A stretch of 64,000 nucleotides of DNA from NCBI GenBank assembly GCA_028287505.1, contig JAQBPN010000003.1, positions 1 through 64,000 on the forward strand. The letters are read 5' to 3'. The notes below the pieces were generated by a model that saw only the letters and a list, made by a program, of their open reading frames with translations, was not told where the DNA came from and did not search any database. Each line of letters begins with the position of its first letter. The first letter of the stretch is position 1. This document shows, piece after piece, positions 1 to 8,554 of this stretch. This DNA is from Fibrobacterota bacterium. GTDB taxonomy: Bacteria; Fibrobacterota; Fibrobacteria; UBA11236. Made by a program: the position numbers and the translations under genes.

Positions 1-869
1 ACCCCGAATCCCACGGTGATGGCCATGAGCAGCATGGCCGTAACGTCGCCCACGTCCTCCGAATTCTCCAGGTACCAATGGACCGTATCCGATTTGAGGT
101 CGCCGGCCGTGCGCGCACGCATTCCCGTCTGTGTTTCTATGCGCGAGGCCGTTTCCGATGCCGATGTACCCAGGGCGACGGACGCGAGGACGAAGGTCAA
201 ACGATGGCGTTCCGGAAGCAGGATCCGGGTGGCGTTGGAAATGCTGGTATAAAGCAAAGGCCTTGGCGGGAAACGCGGCAAGGCGCCGGCCACCCCTTTG
301 ACCACGACGCGTTGATCGTTGACTTCCAATTCATCTCCCGCCGCCAATTCGCGAGTGGGCGCGTTCAGATGAGGCCCATCGTGTGGCCACTGATCCGCCT
401 TCTCGCGCGGTGTTTCCAGCTTTCCCGTGGTGCCTCCCGATGCGACGATGGCGGCATCGGGCGAACGAAGGGCAGGCAAATCGAAGCCTCCTTTCGCCGA
501 GGGCGATCCAGGGGGAGCCTGGTCGTCCACGCCGACGATTTGGAAGGGCTGGGATTTCCCGTTCGGGAAGCGCACATCCGCCATGCCCAGGTACAAAGGC
601 CAAGCGAACCCTACTCCTTGTACGCTGCGGACCCGCGCGAGAACGGACGAGGACATATTGGCGGTTTGTTCGACGGAGTTCACGGTCGGATCCATGACCC
701 AGATGTCGGCCGCCGGATTTTCCGATACCAGGGCGAAGCCGCGGGTCAGGAAACCGCTGAAGAAGGATACGGCGAATGTGACCAGGAACGAGGTGAAGGA
801 GATCCCGAAAAGGAGTCCGATGAACTTGGCGCGATCGCCGGTAAGCATTTTTGTGGCGATGAAGAACAT
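1..869 (-). CDS. FtsX-like ABC transporter permease (5' part only)
   Basis: About 289 N-terminal residues of a FtsX/MacB-type permease are visible; the C-terminus lies beyond the window start. The ATG at 869 directly abuts the stop codon of the adaptor gene at 870. The protein opens with a cytoplasmic lead and one membrane segment (about residues 15-40, FIGLLFGISFTSFLVTF), followed by a periplasmic MacB-PCD-like domain (PAADIWVMDP, then VRSVQGV). A second membrane segment begins at the window edge (VTAMLLMAITVGFG). With the preceding ATPase and HlyD adaptor it forms a tripartite DevBCA/MacAB-like exporter. The substrate is unknown; the copper-rich neighbourhood suggests a metal, lipid or envelope-stress cargo, which is inference. 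Confidence 0.85.
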   Translation of the reverse strand, partial: MFFIATKMLTGDRAKFIGLLFGISFTSFLVTFAVSFFSGFLTRGFALVSENPAADIWVMDPTVNSVEQTANMSSSVLARVRSVQGVGFAWPLYLGMADVRFPNGKSQPFQIVGVDDQAPPGSPSAKGGFDLPALRSPDAAIVASGGTTGKLETPREKADQWPHDGPHLNAPTRELAAGDELEVNDQRVVVKGVAGALPRFPPRPLLYTSISNATRILLPERHRLTFVLASVALGTSASETASRIETQTGMRARTAGDLKSDTVHWYLENSEDVGDVTAMLLMAITVGFG

Positions 870-1781
870 CTACTTCTTTTCCGCGCCTGATGTAGGCAAT
901 GGGGGGGCTTCGATGTAGACGTCCATTTCCTGGCCCACGTAAACCGGCCATGAGTCGCGGTTGAACCCATATATTACCTGGAGAACCCTCACGTCGGAGC
1001 GTTCCGCGCTCCTGCCGGTCAGCAAGGTCTTGGGCACGATACGCGGCTCGATACGGACGAAGCTGACAAGAAGCTTGATCGCGGAATTGCTCCGCAGAAA
1101 TGCGACAGCCTGCGCACCGGGCCGGACTCTCCAAGCGTCGTGCTCGTCGACTTCGACGCGTATGAAAAGGCTATCGTCATTGCCTAGAATGATGGGCGCC
1201 GTTCCCGCAGCCTCCGAGGAAGCGAACTCCCCCGGATGTACGTTGAGGCCCAACACCCTTCCCGGGATGGGCGCGCGGATTATGCGCCGCTCCATTTCCA
1301 ACCGTAGCGCCTCTGCTTGCGCTTTCGCGACCTTGGCGGTGGCCCTGTCGGTTTCGACCTCATAGCGTTTCCCGACCAATTCCTCCCGGCTGATGAACTC
1401 CCCCAGCTTTTCGGCGATATGAAGATGGTATTCGGCATTGGCCAACACCGACTCGGATTGGCGCACTTTCGCGGCGGCGGAAACGAGGTCGGCCCGCAAG
1501 TCCCGGTCGTCAATCCTGAACAGGCTGTCCCCGGTTTTTACGCGGTCGCCCCAGCGGACGTACACATTGGAAACGATTCCGGGGACGGGCGTCCCGACGG
1601 CGATATTCTGGGTGCTTGCCTCCAATACCCCCGCGCCTGCGACGTAATCAGGGAAGGGGGCGCGAGGGACATTCCCCGTGGTGGAAAGAGGCGCATTGGC
1701 CTTCTGATGATTTCCGATCACCACGATGACCACGGCTATGCCCAATCCCAGGGCCGCAACCATGGGAAGCCAGAGTTTCAT
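870..1781 (-). CDS. HlyD-family periplasmic adaptor of an ABC exporter
   Basis: 303 residues. A single N-terminal membrane anchor (about residues 5-22, MVAALGLGIAVVIVVIG) is followed by the beta-barrel/lipoyl start (VPGIVSNVYVRWGDRVKTGDSLFRID), a helical hairpin (about 90-150) and the returning lipoyl half (IIRAPIPGRVLGLNVHPGEF). This is the arrangement of membrane-fusion proteins such as DevB and MacA that bridge an inner-membrane ABC permease to a TolC-type channel. A TolC homologue is encoded upstream in the same direction (6436-7770). Its start overlaps the ATPase stop by 4 nt and its stop abuts the permease start, so the three genes are translationally coupled. Confidence 0.9.
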   Translation of the reverse strand: MKLWLPMVAALGLGIAVVIVVIGNHQKANAPLSTTGNVPRAPFPDYVAGAGVLEASTQNIAVGTPVPGIVSNVYVRWGDRVKTGDSLFRIDDRDLRADLVSAAAKVRQSESVLANAEYHLHIAEKLGEFISREELVGKRYEVETDRATAKVAKAQAEALRLEMERRIIRAPIPGRVLGLNVHPGEFASSEAAGTAPIILGNDDSLFIRVEVDEHDAWRVRPGAQAVAFLRSNSAIKLLVSFVRIEPRIVPKTLLTGRSAERSDVRVLQVIYGFNRDSWPVYVGQEMDVYIEAPPLPTSGAEKK

Positions 1782-2482
1782 CGTAAAGCGTCCTTTTCCT
1801 TTCCGGCGATGACCTCGATGATTTTTCCATCTTCCATGCGGGCGATCCTATCGGCATACGGGAAGATGCGCTGATCATGGGTTACGACAATGATGGCTCT
1901 GTCCGGCTTCTGCGCCATCTGTCGCAGTGTTTCCATTATGATCTTCCCCGCGGCTTGATCGAGATTGCTGGTAGGTTCGTCGCAGACGACCAGTTTCGGG
2001 TCGTGGACAAGCGCGCGGGCGATGGCCACGCGTTGCTGTTGGCCGCCGCTCAACTGGCGCGGCAAGGAATCGGCCCGCTCGCCCAACCCGACCCTGTCAA
2101 GGAGGGCTTTGGCGCGTGTCTGCGCCTCCCTACGGCCCACTCCGTTGATGAGCAGCGGAACGGCTACGTTCTCGCAGGCAGATAGGGCCGGCAGCAGGTT
2201 GAAGACCTGGAAAACATATCCGATGGACGTGCCCCGGAACCGGCTTTTCCGCTTTTGATTCATGGACCGCAAATCGTTTCCAAGGACGGCGCACTTTCCG
2301 GAATCCTGATCCATGATTGCCGCGATTATGGAGATAAGGGTCGTCTTTCCCGATCCGGACGGTCCCACGAGCATGAATAGCTCCCCTTCCAGAATATCGA
2401 GATCGACTCCTCTGAGCGCCATGACCCGCGTGTCGCCGGAACCATAGGTCTTGGTCAATTCTTCGCATTTAACGAGGTTCAA
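1778..2482 (-). CDS. ABC transporter ATP-binding protein (LolD/MacB type)
   Basis: 234 residues, the usual length for a stand-alone LolD/DevA/MacB-type nucleotide-binding subunit. Walker A is GPSGSGKTT (about residues 39-47), the ABC signature is LSGGQQQRVAIARAL, and Walker B is LVVCDEPTSNLD. It energises the exporter formed with the following adaptor and FtsX permease. It overlaps the upstream DedA-PAP2 gene by 4 nt and the downstream adaptor gene by 4 nt, a tight operon. Confidence 0.93.
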   Translation of the reverse strand: MNLVKCEELTKTYGSGDTRVMALRGVDLDILEGELFMLVGPSGSGKTTLISIIAAIMDQDSGKCAVLGNDLRSMNQKRKSRFRGTSIGYVFQVFNLLPALSACENVAVPLLINGVGRREAQTRAKALLDRVGLGERADSLPRQLSGGQQQRVAIARALVHDPKLVVCDEPTSNLDQAAGKIIMETLRQMAQKPDRAIIVVTHDQRIFPYADRIARMEDGKIIEVIAGKEKDALR

Positions 2483-3732
2483 GGATTCTCCTGGAATTTA
2501 GGGATGAAATTCCTGAAGAACAGAATCAACAGCGTCAGCCAGAACAGACCCAGGGAAATCCCGCCCAACACATCGCTTAACCAATGGGCGTTCAAGTATA
2601 TGCCGCTGAATCCGACCAGGACCGGCAGCAAAAGATTTCCGGAAATGAAAAGAAACCGCGGGAATGGGTTCTTGATGTTTTCCTTGAAAAGGAAAATCAA
2701 TGAACAAAAGAATAACGTGGCGGCCGCGGTCTGCGCGCTGGGGAAGGCGTATCCGGAAGACATTCCCGGAGCGAGCGCAGGCCTGGGCCTGTGGACAAGG
2801 TCCATCACCGCATTGCAGATAAGCATGCCTCCGGCCATGCCGGTGAATAGAAGCGACGCCTTGTAGCCCTGCCGCTTGTGGATGAGGTATAAGAGGATGG
2901 CCAAGGATGCGATGCCCAGATGAAGTGGAGTGAAGAGGTTCGAGACGGCAATCGCAATCGTATCAGTGAAGGGCCCTTTCAGGCGGGGAATATAGCCGCT
3001 GATCCAGGAATCCCATTTCGTGACGGTTTCGGCGTCCACCACATCCTCGATCATCTTGGCGAACAGGTAGGTAGATACGACATTCACAATCAGCACGGTG
3101 CGGTGCTTCTTGTTGAAAATGGGCTTTCCCTTGTTTCTCAATTTGATCAAGACGATGATGATCCCGCTCAGGATGAGCGCTATGGCCATGAATTGACCGA
3201 TGAACCGCGAGGCAATCTCGAAGCTCTTTCCGAAAACGTAACCAACTGATACGAAGGCGAGGGACCAGCAGAATCCACCGAGGATATTGTAAACGATGAA
3301 TTTCAGGAAGGGTATGCCCGATGAACCCGCTAGGAAAGGAGAAAAGCTCCGGGTGAGGGAATTGAACCTCCCCAATACCAAAGTCCTTCCCGTGTATTGG
3401 TGGAGAAGCATCTTTACCTTGTCGAAGCGCTCTTGCTTCAGCATGACATATTTGCCATACCTCGTCAGCAATGCTTCCCCATAACTTCTGCCCGCAAGAT
3501 AACCCATGAGATCCCCCAGGATCGCTCCCGCCGCCGCGAAGAAGACCAAGTCTCCGAAATCCAGGATGCCCTGCTTGACCATGAAGCCGGCCAGAAGGAC
3601 CATGGTTTGGCCGGGCACGAAGGAACCCAAAAGAGGCAGCGGTTCCAACAGCGAAACCAGCAGGATGATCCAGTAGACCCATGGATTCAGAAGGTGATGC
3701 GGCAAAGTCAGGATTTTTTCGATGACCGGCAT
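2479..3732 (-). CDS. DedA-PAP2 fusion membrane protein with altered phosphatase motifs
   Basis: 417 residues. The N-terminal half (about 1-200) is a DedA/VTT (SNARE-associated) domain with LLGSFVPGQTMVLLAG and GAILGDLMGYLAGR. The C-terminal half (about 215-417) is a multi-helix PAP2 lipid-phosphatase fold. The usual PAP2 signature is K-x6-RP, PSGH, and SR-x5-H-x3-D. Here the lysine position is Met, HRPRP is kept (314-318), PSGH reads PSAQ (331-334), and SR reads SG (376-377), while His383 and Asp387 remain. Phosphatase activity may therefore be lost or changed. DedA-PAP2 fusions act on or transport envelope lipids. The gene heads the ABC exporter operon with a 4-nt overlap, which suggests lipid- or envelope-related cargo. 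Confidence 0.85.
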   Translation of the reverse strand: MPVIEKILTLPHHLLNPWVYWIILLVSLLEPLPLLGSFVPGQTMVLLAGFMVKQGILDFGDLVFFAAAGAILGDLMGYLAGRSYGEALLTRYGKYVMLKQERFDKVKMLLHQYTGRTLVLGRFNSLTRSFSPFLAGSSGIPFLKFIVYNILGGFCWSLAFVSVGYVFGKSFEIASRFIGQFMAIALILSGIIIVLIKLRNKGKPIFNKKHRTVLIVNVVSTYLFAKMIEDVVDAETVTKWDSWISGYIPRLKGPFTDTIAIAVSNLFTPLHLGIASLAILLYLIHKRQGYKASLLFTGMAGGMLICNAVMDLVHRPRPALAPGMSSGYAFPSAQTAAATLFFCSLIFLFKENIKNPFPRFLFISGNLLLPVLVGFSGIYLNAHWLSDVLGGISLGLFWLTLLILFFRNFIPKFQENP

Positions 3733-3837
3733 ACTGCTGGTGAAACTAGGTTTTAAACCCTTTGGGAACCTTTATTTTGGAATCCGTTGCCATGCAACGC
3801 CTGATGGGCCCGGACTGAACCTCTTGGCGATTCAACA

Positions 3838-4596
3838 TCATTTCCGATCGTTCCGCAGCCAATTGATGAATCGGCCGATATCCCCGATCCGCTCCTCGCT
3901 GAGCAGAGTATCGTATGCCGGCATCTGCACTCTTTGCGCGTGCAGAAAGTGGTGGGCTATCCCATTCGCCTCCAGTCTTTTCAAGGTACCCGTTCGGATC
4001 CATTCTTCGGTTTCGGAGCCGTTCCGGGTGAGGTCCGCCAAGCCTGGATCATCCCATCCCGGAATGATTCCCTTGAAGGAACCCGGGTTCCGGATACCTC
4101 CCCGCCCGGATGGCCCATGGCACCCGAAACATCCTGCTGCTTGCGCCGCTTCCATGCCCTTCCGGGCGCTGTCGGGCATTCCGGGATAAAACGCGGACAC
4201 GCCTTTGACATACGCGACCAAATCCTCCACCTGCCGGGCGGAGAGCGATTTGCCATACGCAGGCATCCGGATCAAGGCGGTTTCGGGTTCGTCTTCCTTG
4301 TCTTTGCGGTGACCATACTTGATGAAATCCCGGATGTGATCGTCCTTTTCCAGATACATTTGCGCGGTGCCTCCGTTCCAGGACGGTATGTCGGAATCCG
4401 CTTTCGGATTCGGGCCTCCCGATATGCCCCCGGCGCCGTGGCAAGCGAAACATCCCTGTCGTTCCGCAAGCCTGGAACCGCGGAGGAAAGAGGTGGATGC
4501 AGGGCGCCTCATCCAAGTAATCCCTATTGCGAATAGGGTTACGATGAGAAGGCAAGCGACTCCGAAAAGGCGCCAGCCGCGATTTCTCAAGCCCAT
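3838..4596 (-). CDS. Diheme cytochrome c, membrane-anchored
   Basis: 252 residues with an uncleaved N-terminal membrane helix (about 8-28, WRLFGVACLLIVTLFAIGI). Two class I cytochrome c domains follow, each with a CxxCH heme site (CFACH near residue 48, CFGCH near residue 157) and a downstream Met-containing loop (MPAYGKSLS, QMPAYDTLLS) as likely axial ligand. It should sit on the periplasmic face and shuttle electrons. The start codon follows the stop of the small protein gene (4597) without a gap, so the two are co-translated. The multicopper oxidase two genes upstream is a plausible electron partner, by context only. Confidence 0.9.
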   Translation of the reverse strand: MGLRNRGWRLFGVACLLIVTLFAIGITWMRRPASTSFLRGSRLAERQGCFACHGAGGISGGPNPKADSDIPSWNGGTAQMYLEKDDHIRDFIKYGHRKDKEDEPETALIRMPAYGKSLSARQVEDLVAYVKGVSAFYPGMPDSARKGMEAAQAAGCFGCHGPSGRGGIRNPGSFKGIIPGWDDPGLADLTRNGSETEEWIRTGTLKRLEANGIAHHFLHAQRVQMPAYDTLLSEERIGDIGRFINWLRNDRK

Positions 4597-4986
4597 CTAT
4601 TTTTTCATCACTTCGTGGATGGTGATCATTTTGGTCCCGGACTTTTCCGAGACCTTGCCCACCACGGTGATGGTATTCGCGGCATCTTTCAACAGCATGT
4701 CATTGGCCTTCTTGTGGTTCTCGCCGACCGCAAGGTAGATCTCTCCGGATTCGGTCAAGAGGCCCACGGGAAGTCCTTTTTGGATGCATTGTTTGGCGCA
4801 TTGCTTATGGTCCTTTCCTTTTCCGTCATGGGCCATGTAGCACGCGAGATCCACGACTTCTCCGGTTAGGGTATCGGCCGGGGCGGCCGCATGGTGATCT
4901 TCATCTCCATGGGCGCGGGCATTGATGCCGAAGCAGGTCAAGGCCACGGCCAAGCCTATGGAAGCGGGTTTCAGGAATCGGCTCAT
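4597..4986 (-). CDS. Small secreted Cys-containing protein of the copper locus
   Basis: 129 residues counted from the ATG at 4986, which has a good ribosome site (aaggag). A longer reading from 5046 would run into the oxidase gene, so I prefer the short start. A Sec signal peptide (about 1-25) ends near NARAHGDEDHH. The mature protein has a conserved-looking core with three cysteines (LTGEVVDLACYMAH, HKQCAKQCIQKGLPVGLL) and an OK/barrel-like C-terminus (ANTITVVGKV). Small proteins of this kind often accompany periplasmic metal or cytochrome genes, but I cannot name a function. It lies 46 nt after the multicopper oxidase gene and abuts the cytochrome gene. Confidence 0.85.
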   Translation of the reverse strand: MSRFLKPASIGLAVALTCFGINARAHGDEDHHAAAPADTLTGEVVDLACYMAHDGKGKDHKQCAKQCIQKGLPVGLLTESGEIYLAVGENHKKANDMLLKDAANTITVVGKVSEKSGTKMITIHEVMKK

Positions 4987-5032
4987 GGAATTCTCCTTGT
5001 TTGGGTGTGATGAGCGAAAATGGAATATCCGA

Positions 5033-6439
5033 TCAATGGTGTTCATGGGTTTTGTTTCCTCCTTTTTCTTTTTCCATGGGCACCAGTTTCATGCCGCACT
5101 TGGGGCAGTTACCCGGTTTTGTCTGCTTCACTTCCGGGTGCATGGGACAGGTATAAATCGTTTCTCCGGAATCGGGAACGGGTCTTTGGGCCGGGGACAG
5201 GCCCGCGCCCACCGTATCCGCAATGGTCCCGGGCGGGTTTTTATACCAGCCGAACGCATCCGGGCTTTTCACTTTGGCGTTGTAGTCCGCCGTGCCCGTG
5301 AACTTCGGAATGTCATCATGGACTTTGACTATGGTGAACATCCCGCCCATGCCGATGGGACCGAAAGGGCCGTCTCCGGCCATCATGGGAAGGGTATTCT
5401 CCGGACCTTGCATGCCCATGCCCTGCATTTCATCCATTCCCTTTTCCCCCATGGCCATATAGCCGGGCACCTTGTCCCGGATTTTCGACTCAATCCCGTC
5501 CTGGCTCACTCCTATCATATTCGGGAAGTCGTGGCCCATGGCATTCATGGGATGATGGCGGCGGTGGCAATGGAGGGGCCAATCCCCCGCCGTAGCCGTG
5601 AATTCAAAGTCCCGGGTCTGGCCTGGAGCCACCAGTACGGTGGTTTCGGAGTATTGCGCGGCGGGCGGAATGTCTCCGCCGTCCGTGGCCACGACCTTGA
5701 ATTGATGACCGTGGATATGGATGGGGTGATCCTCCTGGCCCACGTTGCCGAGGCGGATCCGGATGCGCTCGCCGGGCCGTGCCAGAATGGGCGCGGTGCC
5801 GGGAAAGGCCTTGCTGTTGAAGGTAAAGGTGTTGAAGTCGGTCATGATGCTGGGATTGGGCGTGGCGGCGCCGGGAGGAATGAACCATTCGTTCAGGAAC
5901 AGCGCATAATCCCGGTCGATCTTGTGGGTCGCTTTTTTGGGATGGATGATGAAAAATCCCATGGTACCCATGCCCATCTGGACCATCTCATCGCCGTGGG
6001 AGTGGTACATCAGGGTGCCATGCTGTTTCAGGGTGAATTCATAGGCGAAGGTTTCCCCCGGCTGGATGCCGCGCTGGGACAAACCGGAAACTCCATCCAT
6101 TCCGCTGGGCAGGAGCATGCCGTGCCAATGGACCGAGGTCGGCTCCGGCAGCTTGTTCGTCACCAGGATGCGGACCCGGTCCCCTTCAATCGCCTCTATG
6201 GTGGGGCCCGGCGTGCCGCCATTGTATCCCCAGGCATTGATGATCATGCCCGGGCCGATTTCGTGTTTGATGACCTCGGCGGTAAGCCGGAATACCTTCA
6301 CGCCCTTGTCCATCGTGAAATCCAGGGTGCTTCCGTTGGGGGTGATGACCGGCGTGTACGGAAGCCGGGATCCTTCCGGAGCGGCTCCGGCGAGCAGAGA
6401 CGAAAAAATGATGGTTAGGGAAATATTTCTGAAATTCAC
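5033..6439 (-). CDS. Multicopper oxidase with C-terminal heavy-metal-binding domain
   Basis: 468 residues from the GTG at 6439, which has a strong site (ggaggtgccca) and shares a GTGA overlap with the stop of the upstream tolC-like gene. A signal peptide (LTIIFSSLLAGAAP) precedes cupredoxin domains carrying all four copper motifs: HWHG, YHSH, HPIHIHGH and HCH-x3-H-x4-M. A Met-rich stretch (about 325-370, MAMGEKGMDEMQGMGM) resembles the methionine-rich loops of CueO/CopA-type cuprous oxidases. The C-terminus (about 430-458) is an HMBD/YHS-like metal-binding module (YTCPMHPEV, CPKCGMKLVP) that also occurs at the N-terminus of the P-type ATPase at 8555-10717. Likely a periplasmic Cu(I) oxidase for copper tolerance. 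Confidence 0.93.
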   Translation of the reverse strand: MNFRNISLTIIFSSLLAGAAPEGSRLPYTPVITPNGSTLDFTMDKGVKVFRLTAEVIKHEIGPGMIINAWGYNGGTPGPTIEAIEGDRVRILVTNKLPEPTSVHWHGMLLPSGMDGVSGLSQRGIQPGETFAYEFTLKQHGTLMYHSHGDEMVQMGMGTMGFFIIHPKKATHKIDRDYALFLNEWFIPPGAATPNPSIMTDFNTFTFNSKAFPGTAPILARPGERIRIRLGNVGQEDHPIHIHGHQFKVVATDGGDIPPAAQYSETTVLVAPGQTRDFEFTATAGDWPLHCHRRHHPMNAMGHDFPNMIGVSQDGIESKIRDKVPGYMAMGEKGMDEMQGMGMQGPENTLPMMAGDGPFGPIGMGGMFTIVKVHDDIPKFTGTADYNAKVKSPDAFGWYKNPPGTIADTVGAGLSPAQRPVPDSGETIYTCPMHPEVKQTKPGNCPKCGMKLVPMEKEKGGNKTHEHH

Positions 6440-7770
6440 TGGGCACCTCCGGAATGTGTCGCCGAATGGGGAATGGGTCCGCCGGATATGCGTTCCAATT
6501 CGGTATGGGTCAGCCAATAGTCGCGCTGGGATTCAATCAATCCGCGGCGGGCTGCGTACTCGTTCTGTTTGGCCTGGATGAGTTGATAGACGCCAAGCAG
6601 CATGAAGTTGTATTGCTTTTGCGTTTCCTCGACGACTTTCTCCCTGAGGGGAATGATCTCATCCCGATAATAGCGGATGGCCTTGCGGGCCGCGGAAAGC
6701 CGGGCGGCCGCCGCTTTGATATCCCCGACCGTTCTATCCTGGATGGATGCCAGTCGAAAGCCCGCGGCCTGCTTTTCCGCCTTCGCTTTGGCCGCGGCGT
6801 TCCATCCAAAATCCAGCGGGACTTGCAAATCCACCTTCGGGCCGATGAAGGACTTGGAGCCCTCCTGTTCCAAAGCCACGCCCGCGCGCAGGGAGGGAAG
6901 ACGATTCCAATTCGCGAGCGTCGAGGCGCGCTTGGCCGCGAATATATCTTCCCTGGCCGCCGACATTTCGGGGTTCGTCTCGACGGAGAGGCGGATAAGT
7001 TCATCCGGAGCGGGATCGCCAGGAGGCGGCTCCAATGAATCTTCCCTCAGGACGATGGGAGTTTCCGAGGCGCCGATGCCGAGGAGGCGGGCGAAATTCA
7101 TCCTTTCGGAAAGAAGTTCGATCTCGATTCCGGCAAGCGCCAAGGTGGCGTTTTGCTTCGATTCTTCCTGTACGGCCCGGTCCAGAGAGCTGATATTGCC
7201 GGCTTTCCTTTGGCGCTCGGAAAGTGCATCGACTGTTTGTGCGTTCTCGAGCATGGAAACGAGCAGCCCGTGAATCCGGTCCTGGGCCTGTAGTCTGTAA
7301 TAAGAAGTTTTGACCTCCGCGATGAGTCCCCGGAGTTCCATTGCCGCCTTCATTTTGTCCCGACGGAAAATCGCGCCCGCGGCGCTCCATTTGAGAGGGT
7401 AGAAGAGAAGATCGGAGAGATCCACCGTCAATGCATAATCGGCCCTCCTTTCTCCCTCCCCGAACCGGATGCCTGCCTCCAGAGTGGGATTCGGCGGCAT
7501 CCGCCCGATTCGTCTTTCCGCCCGTGACGCGGTCATTTCCGCCAACACCGTTTGGATGTCGCGATTGTTCCAGGCCGCGATGCGGACGGCATCGTCCAAA
7601 GTCAGGGAATCGCGAAGGCGATCGCGGATTTCCGATTGGAGCTGCTCCGGCTTTTCGCGCATTGGCTTGAAAGGAGCACCCCCCCGCTCGGACAAATCCT
7701 GAAGGTCATCCGGCAGGGCGCCGGAGGCTGCCATCAATCCGATGACCAGGGTGAATTTAACGGGATTCAT
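6436..7770 (-). CDS. TolC/CusC-family outer-membrane efflux protein
   Basis: 444 residues. A signal peptide (KFTLVIGLMAASGALP) precedes two repeats of the outer-membrane efflux protein domain. Typical features are the early repeat DDAVRIAAWNNRDIQTVLAE and long amphipathic coiled-coil helices (about 100-230 and 290-420; for example YNFMLLGVYQLIQAKQNEYAARR near the end). It would form the trimeric exit duct for the HlyD/ABC exporter downstream or for copper efflux. No RND pump (CusA/CusB) is in the window, so the ABC system is the only visible partner. Its last four bases overlap the start of the oxidase gene. Confidence 0.92.
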   Translation of the reverse strand: MNPVKFTLVIGLMAASGALPDDLQDLSERGGAPFKPMREKPEQLQSEIRDRLRDSLTLDDAVRIAAWNNRDIQTVLAEMTASRAERRIGRMPPNPTLEAGIRFGEGERRADYALTVDLSDLLFYPLKWSAAGAIFRRDKMKAAMELRGLIAEVKTSYYRLQAQDRIHGLLVSMLENAQTVDALSERQRKAGNISSLDRAVQEESKQNATLALAGIEIELLSERMNFARLLGIGASETPIVLREDSLEPPPGDPAPDELIRLSVETNPEMSAAREDIFAAKRASTLANWNRLPSLRAGVALEQEGSKSFIGPKVDLQVPLDFGWNAAAKAKAEKQAAGFRLASIQDRTVGDIKAAAARLSAARKAIRYYRDEIIPLREKVVEETQKQYNFMLLGVYQLIQAKQNEYAARRGLIESQRDYWLTHTELERISGGPIPHSATHSGGAQ

Positions 7771-7937
7771 TGTGACGGTCCTTCCTTATTTCGTATTGAG
7801 CGCGGGCGACGCGCCCCGACTCGTTCTTTAAAAACCGATTGGATCAATGGATTGGAACAACCAGGTTGGACCGGTCGGCGTGAGCGACCGGCAAATGGCT
7901 GGACTTGGGAAGCCGGAAACGGCTTCCTATGGGGATT

Positions 7938-8435
7938 TCAAACGAGGATGCGGAGCGTGGTCAAGTAAAGGGGAGGACTCGATTTGTTCTGGGGGCGGGG
8001 GCTGACGGGGCGGAAGGGTAGTGCAGGTACTTTTCCTTCCTCCAAACGTGCGACCATGGTAGAAGCAGGGGTGAACGCAAAATCACCTGCCAGCATGGGT
8101 TTGCCCGTTTCAATGCGCTCGGAAAGGCAGGTCCCATCTTCGGCCAGGGTTGAACCGGAATCGAAATCCCGATGCATTTCTCCGGACGAATGGGCTGTTT
8201 CGGCGTGGCTTCCGTGGCCATGGCAATGGGGATGTCCGGATTCTTCTTCATGTATGGAAGCGCTTGCTGATTCGGAAGAGGACCAATGGGACCAGGCAGC
8301 GGCAATTTTTCCGGCGATGGTTTCGTTAATGCGGCAACAATTGAAAGTCTGTCCGGTGAGAAGAAACACGGAGGCCATCAAGGCGATGGCCGGTATCAGG
8401 GGGTGTTTCTTGAATGAAGAGAGCGAGCCTCGCAT
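7938..8435 (-). CDS. His-rich small secreted or anchored protein of the copper locus
   Basis: 165 residues. It has one hydrophobic N-terminal segment (about 12-30, PLIPAIALMASVFLLTGQTF) followed by CC. A central histidine cluster (about 62-90) contains HPHCHGHGSHAE. The C-terminus ends PPLYLTTLRILV. The His cluster beside Cu-ATPase and oxidase genes points to periplasmic metal binding. I do not recognise a named family. It lies between copA (119 nt gap) and the tolC-like gene (167 nt gap), in the same direction as both. Confidence 0.75.
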   Translation of the reverse strand: MRGSLSSFKKHPLIPAIALMASVFLLTGQTFNCCRINETIAGKIAAAWSHWSSSESASASIHEEESGHPHCHGHGSHAETAHSSGEMHRDFDSGSTLAEDGTCLSERIETGKPMLAGDFAFTPASTMVARLEEGKVPALPFRPVSPRPQNKSSPPLYLTTLRILV

Positions 8436-8554
8436 GGAGCCTTCCGTTGGGGAAAAATTACATCAAAGGGTACACGTGGACAAGAAAAAGCGGAAATAAG
8501 CCTCCTGCCGCTCGCGAATGGGGGGATTTCCAGGTTTTCAGGATAGTGCCTTCA

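Noticed and set aside
5033-6517. Longer start for the multicopper oxidase at 6517
   Set aside because: It adds 26 residues before the signal peptide and overlaps the tolC-like gene by 80 nt; the GTG at 6439 has a strong ribosome site and a GTGA overlap.
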